DNA of 25,471 nt from a virus. The notes under the pieces were generated by a model. That model was not told the origin of the DNA. It was given only the letters and a program-made list of their open reading frames with translations, and did no database searches. The position numbers and the translations under genes are program-made. The stretch is taken from positions 1-25,471 of the IMG/VR virus record IMGVR_UViG_3300004807_000114; one strand, written 5' to 3'. Shown piece after piece: positions 22,122-25,471 of this stretch (positions are counted from its first letter, which is position 1; every line of letters starts with the position of its first letter).

Positions 22122-22700
22122 ATGAATTATGAAAAACATTATTATACACTAATCAATAGAGCCAAGTCAAGACTCATAGAAGGATATGTAGAGAAACATC
22201 ACATATTACCTAAATGTTGTGGAGGATCTGATGACCTTGACAACATTGTTATTCTTACTCCAGAAGAACATTATGTTGCTCATCTTTTACTTATAAAAAT
22301 TTATCCCGATAATTTGGGTCTGTTATATGCAGCAAAAATGATGTGTGTAAAAAGTGACAAACATCAAAGAAATAATAAACTTTATGGATGGTTGAAACGC
22401 AAATATTCAGTATCATTAACTGGCGTTAAAAGAAAACAATACAACAAATCGGGAAAACCCAGAAAGGTTTATACGAAGTCTGGACAACCAAGAAAAGTCA
22501 GAGCCAAAGAAACTAAACCTAGAAAAAAAAGAACACTCACCGAAGAACATAAAAAGAAAATTGGATTGGCCAGTCTAGGAAGAACCAAAAGCAAAGAAAC
22601 AAAACAACTTATTTCCACCAATTCAAGTTCCGCTCTACAAAAAAAGAAAGCGGAACTTGGATATGTTCGTTCCTATACTCCTAAGCGAACTATCCCGTAA
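22122..22700 (+). CDS. HNH homing endonuclease with NUMOD3-like repeats
   Basis: A 192-residue free-standing HNH endonuclease, the only complete plus-strand gene. ATG 22122 has GGAG six bases upstream; the longer frame from 22068 lacks support. The HNH site is E24-K-H26-H27-I ... N41 ... H50 (YVEKHHILPKC, DNIVILTPEEHYVAH), cutting DNA for homing into unoccupied alleles. The C-terminal DNA-binding part is very basic, with SGKPRKV and SGQPRKV repeats and LTEEHKKKIGLASLGRTKS, a NUMOD3-type motif. It sits between gp43 and a conserved 103-aa gene, with the 3' end overlapping the latter by 11 bases, and is paralogous to the HNH gene in the tRNA island. Confidence 0.85.
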   Translation: MNYEKHYYTLINRAKSRLIEGYVEKHHILPKCCGGSDDLDNIVILTPEEHYVAHLLLIKIYPDNLGLLYAAKMMCVKSDKHQRNNKLYGWLKRKYSVSLTGVKRKQYNKSGKPRKVYTKSGQPRKVRAKETKPRKKRTLTEEHKKKIGLASLGRTKSKETKQLISTNSSSALQKKKAELGYVRSYTPKRTIP

Positions 22701-23001
22701 TCAAAGTCTTGTTAGGAAGTACGATTCCAGAACCAAAGATTTTGTCATAATTTGCTTTGAAATCTTCAGCAGGATCATAGGAGTATACTACATGAGCGAA
22801 CTGAATGTCAATAGTTTTTCCTGTTTTGTCTTCTGCATGAAGAGGAAAAGGTGAAAATCCTACGTTAGGTCGACCATCTTGGCCACGAACAATAGAAATG
22901 CCAACTGGATTTTGTAATCGAATAATGCGTTCACTATCTGAAGAAATTTCTTCACCAAGAATATCTTCACCAGTAACAAGTTTAAGTGCAATAATTTTCA
23001 T
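22690..23001 (-). CDS. Conserved T4-like phage protein upstream of gp43
   Basis: A 103-residue protein, starting at ATG 23001. MKIIALKLVTGEDILGEEIS opens like a small Sm- or SH3-like beta barrel, followed by RIIRLQNPVGISIVRG, RPNVGFSPFPLHAED, HVVYSYDPAEDFKANYDKIF and a terminal SGIVLPNKTLITG. I recall this as a conserved hypothetical of marine T4-like phages placed near gp43. Its function is unknown; a nucleic-acid-binding barrel is a guess. The start lies 23 bases past the terminator hairpin, with a GGGGT sequence as the only ribosome-binding candidate. Its 3' end overlaps the convergent HNH gene. Confidence 0.7.
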   Translation of the reverse strand: MKIIALKLVTGEDILGEEISSDSERIIRLQNPVGISIVRGQDGRPNVGFSPFPLHAEDKTGKTIDIQFAHVVYSYDPAEDFKANYDKIFGSGIVLPNKTLITG

Positions 23002-23022
23002 AATTTACCCCATAAAAAAAAG

Positions 23023-23064
23023 AAACCCCTCAGTTTGAGCATCGTTGATAGGCTTGAGGGGTTT
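23023..23064. terminator. Bidirectional hairpin terminator at end of tRNA island
   Basis: AAACCCCTCA at 23023-23032 pairs perfectly with TGAGGGGTTT at 23055-23064 over a loop of 22 bases that contains a small ATC-GTT-GAT hairpin. On the minus strand it is followed by CTTTTTTTTATG, a strong U-tract that ends tRNA-island transcription. On the plus strand TTTTGTT follows, so it may also stop plus-strand transcripts. Confidence 0.85.
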
Positions 23065-23116
23065 TGTTAAAATGTCCAACTACACTCGTTATATACCGAG
23101 ATGTACATTGTATAAT

Positions 23117-23192
23117 TGGTAGCGGGTAGCAGAATCGAACTACTCTAGACTGGCTTATGAGACCAGTGATTTCACCAGAAATCTAACCCGCA
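23117..23192 (-). tRNA. tRNA-Met (CAT), possibly initiator-like
   Basis: 76 nt with encoded CCA. Anticodon loop CTCATAA gives CAT. D-stem GATT/AATC, T-stem AGTAG/CTGCT with loop TTCGATT. Pairs 2-71 to 7-66 are perfect but position 1-72 is T-T, a mismatch that is a hallmark of bacterial initiator tRNA. However the anticodon stem lacks the three G-C pairs of initiators. C27-G43 argues against Ile2. Last tRNA before the terminator. Confidence 0.85.
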
Positions 23193-23198
23193 TCAAAC

Positions 23199-23447
23199 TT
23201 AAGCGTCTTCAAAGATCAAGATAATATGATCGATTGGAATAATATATAGTTCATCTTCAACCTTGGTTGCCGCATTCCAGTTAATCAAAGCAACTTCATC
23301 GACAGTAATTTCATCAATTTCAGGTCCAATTGCAATAATCTTTGCTCTATCAGGATCTTGTGTTGACTTTAAAATAATTCCAGATTCAGTTTGCTTTGCA
23401 GCTGCAATACGTTCAACTAAAACATTCTTTCCAGTAGGTCTATACAT
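23199..23447 (-). CDS. groES: GroES/Cpn10-like co-chaperonin
   Basis: An 82-residue GroES-fold protein. RPTGKNVLVERI is the first strand, AAAKQTESGIILKS the mobile loop that binds GroEL, then AKIIAIGPEIDE, ALINWNAA and a final strand IDHIILIFEDA. It is shorter than bacterial GroES (about 95) and T4 gp31 (111), lacking the roof-loop length. By analogy with gp31 it would pair with host GroEL to fold the major capsid protein. The gene sits inside the tRNA island, 25 bases after tRNA-Asn and six before tRNA-Met, so its mRNA must survive tRNA processing; the ribosome-binding sequence (GTGAG) is weak. Confidence 0.88.
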   Translation of the reverse strand: MYRPTGKNVLVERIAAAKQTESGIILKSTQDPDRAKIIAIGPEIDEITVDEVALINWNAATKVEDELYIIPIDHIILIFEDA

Positions 23448-23472
23448 AATTATCTCACTTCTGTTGTTAAAT

Positions 23473-23547
23473 TGGCTGGTAAGGTGAGATTCGAACTCAC
23501 ATGTGACGCATTAACAGTGCGTTGCTTTGCCAGTCAGCCACTTACCA
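23473..23547 (-). tRNA. tRNA-Asn (GTT)
   Basis: 75 nt with encoded CCA. Acceptor TGGTAAG/CTTACCA is perfect, anticodon stem ACGCA/TGCGT with loop CTGTTAA, T-arm GTGAG/CTCAC with loop TTCGAAT. Discriminator G73 fits Asn. Confidence 0.93.
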
Positions 23548-23553
23548 ATAAAT

Positions 23554-23630
23554 TGGTCCGGGTAACACGATTCGAACATGCGACCCTCTGGTCCCAAACC
23601 AGATGCTCTACCAAACTGAGCTATACCCGG
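23554..23630 (-). tRNA. tRNA-Pro (TGG)
   Basis: 77 nt with encoded CCA. Acceptor CCGGGTA/TACCCGG, anticodon stem TCTGG/CCAGA with loop TTTGGGA, D-arm of GCTC/GAGC type. Six bases separate it from tRNA-Asn. Confidence 0.93.
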
Positions 23631-23756
23631 AAAATATACTGGTTACGCTTCCAGTGTCATCATTTCGTTATGACCGTTCTATGTTCACGCCAGTGTTTTA
23701 TTTTAAATCGCTTCTGGTCTTCGATCTTTTTGACCTACTATCTTTCGGTCACGTTT
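23631..23756 (-). other. 126-base spacer between tRNA-Pro and tRNA-Thr, no gene seen
   Basis: No open frame of useful length. A short hairpin ACTGG-8 nt-CCAGT lies at 23639-23656, and several CTGG/CCAG and GACC/GGTC elements repeat. A TATATT on the minus strand directly abuts tRNA-Pro, too close to act as its promoter. It could be a decayed tRNA or a small structured RNA; no clear cloverleaf forms. Confidence 0.4.
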
Positions 23757-23832
23757 TGGAGCCCTTTGCCGGAATCGAACCGACTATTTCCTGCTTACAA
23801 GGCAGGCACATCGCCAGCAATGTTTAAAGGGC
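23757..23832 (-). tRNA. tRNA-Thr (TGT)
   Basis: 76 nt with encoded CCA. Acceptor GCCCTTT/AAAGGGC, D-stem ACAT/ATGT, anticodon stem CCTGC/GCAGG with loop CTTGTAA, T-arm GTCGG/CCGGC with loop TTCGATT. Its first nine bases overlap the end of the 54-codon gene. Confidence 0.92.
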
Positions 23833-23988
23833 ATTTAATTTACGATCCAGTTCACTCTGGATCTTGTGTTTTACCTTAGGTGTTGAATTCTTTACCAATG
23901 CTTCTTGTAGTTGTACAATACTGTGTGCCTTCCAATTTGGACGACCATGACGAGTATGCATTGGATTACTAATTTTCTTAACACTCAT
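23824..23988 (-). CDS. 54-aa conserved-looking basic protein inside tRNA island
   Basis: Fifty-four codons from ATG 23988 to TAA 23824-23826, with GAGGTG six bases upstream, a good ribosome-binding site. The protein is basic: it opens MSVKKISNPMHTRHGRPNWK, continues AHSIVQLQEALVKNS and ends in a charged helix, HKIQSELDRKLNAL. I have a faint memory of HGRPNW small proteins in T4-like phages. No function can be given. The start follows tRNA-Gly by 16 bases and the last three codons lie within the 5' end of tRNA-Thr, so mature tRNA and full mRNA are mutually exclusive from the same transcript. Confidence 0.65.
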   Translation of the reverse strand: MSVKKISNPMHTRHGRPNWKAHSIVQLQEALVKNSTPKVKHKIQSELDRKLNAL

Positions 23989-24004
23989 AAAACACCTCAT
24001 AAAT

Positions 24005-24080
24005 TGGAGCGGAAGACGAGACTCGAACTCGCAACATCTGACTTGGAAGGACAGTACTCTACCAATTGAGTTACTTCCGC
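24005..24080 (-). tRNA. tRNA-Gly (TCC)
   Basis: 76 nt with encoded CCA. Acceptor GCGGAAG/CTTCCGC, D-arm ACTC/GAGT, anticodon loop CTTCCAA on a stem CTGTC/GTCAG with one T-T mismatch, T-arm GCGAG/CTCGT with loop TTCGAGT. Discriminator T73 is usual for Gly. Confidence 0.92.
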
Positions 24081-24088
24081 ATTTAAAT

Positions 24089-24162
24089 TGGAGCGGGATG
24101 ACAGAATTGAACTGTCAACTGGACCTTGGCAAGGTTCTATTTTACCTTTAAACTAATCCCGC
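24089..24162 (-). tRNA. tRNA-Gly (GCC)
   Basis: 74 nt with encoded CCA. Acceptor GCGGGAT/ATCCCGC, anticodon loop TTGCCAA on stem GAACC/GGTCC with an A-C mismatch, T-arm GACAG/CTGTC with loop TTCAATT, discriminator T73. The second glycine tRNA; together with TCC it covers GGA, GGC and GGT. Confidence 0.9.
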
Positions 24163-24173
24163 ATTGTTCAAAC

Positions 24174-24202
24174 ATTATACTTTATATATGCCTCTTTGGC
24201 AA
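24174..24202 (-). promoter_or_regulatory. Sigma70-type promoter inside tRNA island (TTGCCA-17-TATAAT)
   Basis: On the minus strand TTGCCA (24202-24197) and TATAAT (24179-24174) are 17 bases apart: one mismatch from consensus. The first downstream gene is tRNA-Gly(GCC), whose 5' end is at 24162, matching a transcription start just before it. Confidence 0.6.
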
Positions 24203-24210
24203 CCTTTATT

Positions 24211-24285
24211 TGGCACCCCGAGAGGGAATCGAACCCCCATTCTGGCTTTAGAAGAACCATGTCCTTTCCATTGAACGACCGGGGC
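24211..24285 (-). tRNA. tRNA-Arg (TCT)
   Basis: 75 nt with encoded CCA. Acceptor GCCCCGG with TCGGGGT includes G-T pairs at 1-72 and 7-66; anticodon stem TGGTT/AGCCA with loop CTTCTAA; T-arm GGGGG/CCCTC with loop TTCGATT; G73. It reads AGA, a common codon in AT-rich phage genes but rarer in many hosts. Confidence 0.92.
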
Positions 24286-24290
24286 ATAAT

Positions 24291-24366
24291 TGGTGGGCCT
24301 CGCAGGGCACGATCCTGCAACCTACGAATTATGAGTTCGCTGCTCTACCAATTGAGCTAGAGGCCC
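24291..24366 (-). tRNA. tRNA-CAT, probably tRNA-Ile2
   Basis: 76 nt with encoded CCA. Acceptor GGGCCTC/GAGGCCC, D-arm GCTC/GAGC, anticodon loop CTCATAA. C4-G69, C5-G68 and a G27-T43 wobble are the features the lysidine synthetase TilS uses to tell Ile2 from Met in E. coli, so it likely reads AUA. The T-loop is unusual (ATCGTGC). The HNH gene's stop codon lies in its 5' end. Confidence 0.85.
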
Positions 24367-25043
24367 TTAAAACTTTTTCCCTGTGAACTTATTTTTTTGT
24401 ATTCTGGTATCCACTTATTCCAGAGTTTTGACAGTCTGGGTTGAGATGAATTTATCAACCTGGCAAACTCACAAACCGACTTACATTCAGAACTTATAAA
24501 ATCTGTATATAAGTTTTCAGCAAGTTTTTTAGTCTTTTCGTAATTTGAATGTGATCTACAATATTCAACATCAACATGATGTGTTTCTTTCTCACAAATT
24601 TTACATTTTCCTACTGATTTAGGATTTCTACCTAAAATCCAACCACTAGGAATTTCATCCTTTAAGAATTTTCCATTTAATAATGTTATAGGATCATAAT
24701 ACCATTTTCTACCAAAAGAACCGTTTTTATGACCTTTTCTATTTTTAGAAATTTCCGAATATCTACGCTTTAACCAACCATAAAATTTATTATTTCTTTT
24801 CAAGAAATTATTATTACAACACATCATTAAAGCTGCATGTATTAATTTATGATTATTTGGTTCCATTTTCACCAATAATTGGTGAGCAACATAATGTTCT
24901 TCTGGAGTTAATGCCACAAGATTTGTTTTTTTGTTGCTTCCACCTAAACATCTAGGAATAATATGATGTATTTCAACATACCCATCAATATTCCTAGTTT
25001 TAGCTCTTTCAATTAAAAGTTTATAATGTTTTTCGTAGTTCAT
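24357..25043 (-). CDS. HNH homing endonuclease in tRNA island, paralogue of the one beside gp43
   Basis: A 228-residue protein from ATG 25043; the frame upstream only translates the tRNA-Leu and is excluded. It matches the plus-strand HNH protein over about 95 residues: both start MNYEKHY, share GYVE-x-HHI-x-P and LTPEEHYVAH with H26, H27, N41 and H50 in the same places, and RNNK-x-YGWLKR. The C-terminal part differs: WYYDPITLLNGKFL, DEIPSGW, a zinc-knuckle candidate C147-K-I-C150 ... C162 ... H165, and a terminal helix-turn-helix-like region (SVCEFARLINSSQPRLSKLW). No ribosome-binding site is seen in the 11 bases after the tRNA. The gene ends inside the next tRNA (last codons FKGL). Confidence 0.83.
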   Translation of the reverse strand: MNYEKHYKLLIERAKTRNIDGYVEIHHIIPRCLGGSNKKTNLVALTPEEHYVAHQLLVKMEPNNHKLIHAALMMCCNNNFLKRNNKFYGWLKRRYSEISKNRKGHKNGSFGRKWYYDPITLLNGKFLKDEIPSGWILGRNPKSVGKCKICEKETHHVDVEYCRSHSNYEKTKKLAENLYTDFISSECKSVCEFARLINSSQPRLSKLWNKWIPEYKKISSQGKSFKGL

Positions 25044-25054
25044 TATAATAAAAT

Positions 25055-25139
25055 TGGTGCGGGTAGTCGGACTTGAACCGACAAGGATTTCTCCGGCGGA
25101 TTTTAAGTCCGCTGCGTCTACCAATTTCACCATACCCGC
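25055..25139 (-). tRNA. tRNA-Leu (TAA)
   Basis: 85 nt, type II with a long variable arm (CGGAG/CCTTG) and encoded CCA. Acceptor GCGGGTA/TACCCGC, anticodon stem GCGGA/TCCGC with loop CTTAAAA, T-loop TTCAAGT, A73. Reads UUA. Confidence 0.95.
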
Positions 25140-25145
25140 TTTATT

Positions 25146-25222
25146 TGGTGCCCTCGGTCAGATTCGAACTGACACTGGACGGCTTCTAAGACCGTTGCCT
25201 CTACCAATTGCGCTACGAGGGC
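25146..25222 (-). tRNA. tRNA with UAG anticodon (Leu-CUA codon) but type I body
   Basis: 77 nt with encoded CCA. Acceptor GCCCTCG/CGAGGGC and T-arm GTCAG/CTGAC (loop TTCGAAT) are perfect. Anticodon stem ACGGT/GCCGT with loop CTTAGAA gives TAG, reading CUA leucine codons. Yet the variable region is only five bases (CCAGT), not the long arm of bacterial leucine tRNAs, and the D-stem (GCGC against GAGGC) pairs poorly. Amino-acid identity is therefore uncertain. Confidence 0.8.
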
Positions 25223-25235
25223 ATTCATTCAGTTT

Positions 25236-25265
25236 ATGTGGACCATTATAACAAATGATCCACAT
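25236..25265. repeat. Inverted repeat over the tRNA-island promoter
   Basis: ATGTGGACCATT (25236-25247) and AATGATCCACAT (25254-25265) form a 12-base inverted repeat with one mismatch and a six-base centre. The left arm covers part of the -10 box and the right arm fills the promoter spacer. It could be an operator or a hairpin at the RNA 5' end. Confidence 0.65.
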
Positions 25266-25273
25266 GTTGTCAA
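25245..25273 (-). promoter_or_regulatory. Consensus sigma70 promoter (TTGACA-17-TATAAT)
   Basis: On the minus strand TTGACA (25273-25268) and TATAAT (25250-25245) have the ideal 17-base spacing. Transcription would start near 25238, 16 bases before the UAG-anticodon tRNA, and run through the tRNA island. It should be read by unmodified host RNA polymerase, giving early expression. Confidence 0.8.
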
Positions 25274-25282
25274 CCACTTTTT

Positions 25283-25358
25283 TGGAGCTCCTAGATGGAT
25301 TCGAACCATCGTCTCCTCCCTACCAAGGAGGCATGTTACCATTACACACCATGGGAGC
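25283..25358 (-). tRNA. tRNA-Thr (GGT)
   Basis: 76 nt with encoded CCA. Acceptor GCTCCCA/TAGGAGC with a C6-A67 mismatch, D-stem GTGT/ACAT, anticodon stem CCTCC/GGAGG with loop TTGGTAG, T-arm ATGG/CCAT region with loop TTCGAAT. Second Thr tRNA; lies upstream of the consensus promoter, eight bases after the stop of the truncated gene. Confidence 0.9.
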
Positions 25359-25366
25359 AAACCTTT

Positions 25367-25471
25367 TTAGATCAAATCCTTTAGACGGTCAGCACAATGA
25401 CTGGCAGCCCAACTGTTTGGTTTGACCATTGGTGTTAAATTACAAGTGCCTCTTATGTACCCTATTGCTTG
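25367..25471 (-). CDS. C-terminal part of unidentified protein (5' end outside window)
   Basis: A minus-strand frame enters from the right edge and ends at TAA 25367-25369. The 34 visible residues contain GYIRGTCNLTPM, then VKPNSWAASHCADRLKDLI. The IRGTCN segment is faintly like the RGLLCxxCN region of endonuclease VII-type proteins, but the pattern is not met well, so no function is given. The stop is eight bases before tRNA-Thr(GGT), suggesting that tRNA is cotranscribed with this gene. Confidence 0.55.
   Translation of the reverse strand, partial: QAIGYIRGTCNLTPMVKPNSWAASHCADRLKDLI

Noticed and set aside
23633-23656. Promoter (ATGACA-16-TATATT) for tRNA-Pro
   Set aside because: The -10 box abuts the tRNA 5' end, so transcription would start inside the tRNA.
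23472-23879. Plus-strand open frame across the tRNA-Asn, Pro and Thr genes
   Set aside because: It translates the antisense of three tRNAs; no ribosome-binding site and the cloverleaf structures explain the sequence.
25044-25133. N-terminal extension of the tRNA-island HNH protein (begins MVKLVDAADLKSAG)
   Set aside because: This is the translation of tRNA-Leu(TAA); the paralogue starts at MNYEKHY, matching ATG 25043.
25146-25222. Amber suppressor tRNA
   Set aside because: An amber suppressor needs anticodon CUA; here the anticodon is UAG, which reads CUA codons, not the UAG stop.
1-25471. CRISPR array, insertion sequence or integrase/attachment site
   Set aside because: No regularly spaced direct repeats, transposase or integrase motifs were found on either strand; the tRNA genes show no flanking partial duplicate.

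Overview
This window is part of the genome of an AT-rich, T4-like myovirus (Caudoviricetes) that infects a Gram-negative host. The diagnostic genes are family B DNA polymerase gp43, the UvsX recombinase and the gp41 replicative helicase. With them are a phage GroES-type co-chaperonin, eleven tRNA genes, two HNH homing endonucleases, and small head-associated proteins of the kind common in marine T4-like phages. The host genus cannot be named from this window; no photosynthesis gene is visible. Almost everything is encoded on the minus strand, so the functional order runs from right to left. The exceptions are the truncated gene at the left edge and one HNH gene.

Right end, 23.1-25.5 kb: a tRNA island is read leftward in the order Thr(GGT), a UAG-anticodon tRNA, Leu(TAA), an HNH gene, a CAT tRNA (probably Ile2), Arg(TCT), Gly(GCC), Gly(TCC), a 54-codon gene, Thr(TGT), Pro(TGG), Asn(GTT), a groES-like gene and Met(CAT). 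It ends at a strong hairpin terminator. Every tRNA encodes its own CCA. Two sigma70-type promoters lie inside the island, one with consensus TTGACA and TATAAT boxes 17 bases apart.

Replication block, 14.4-23.0 kb: a conserved 103-aa phage protein, a plus-strand HNH gene under its own T4-type late promoter, gp43, uvsX, a 107-aa conserved protein, gp41, a DUF4338-like protein and a 431-aa conserved protein of unknown function, which has a late-promoter-like box in front of it.

Glycan block, 7.6-14.4 kb: eight tightly packed, mostly overlapping genes. They comprise a family 2 glycosyltransferase, an SDR nucleotide-sugar epimerase/dehydratase, several GT-A type glycosyltransferases, an HtrL/YibB-like protein, a GT9-like protein and a SAM methyltransferase. 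Together they look like a pathway for making or modifying a sugar structure.

Head-associated block, 0.3-7.6 kb: a T4-type late promoter (TATAAATA) precedes a run of late genes. Four of them start with a short leader of the form M-(K/I)-x-F-K followed closely by an (I/L/V)-x-E site, resembling the capsid-targeting sequence of T4 internal proteins, which the gp21 prohead protease removes. Two of the four look enzymatic: a 602-aa fusion of a ligase-like nucleotidyltransferase to an HxGH-type nucleotidyltransferase, and a 404-aa P-loop kinase. The next gene encodes a 437-aa protein with several I-D-E sites between repeated modules. My main hypothesis is that this block encodes proteins packaged in the head and delivered with the DNA, including an end-healing/sealing or nucleotide-metabolism enzyme pair. 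At the far left a plus-strand spanin-like gene ends convergently against a small lipoprotein gene.
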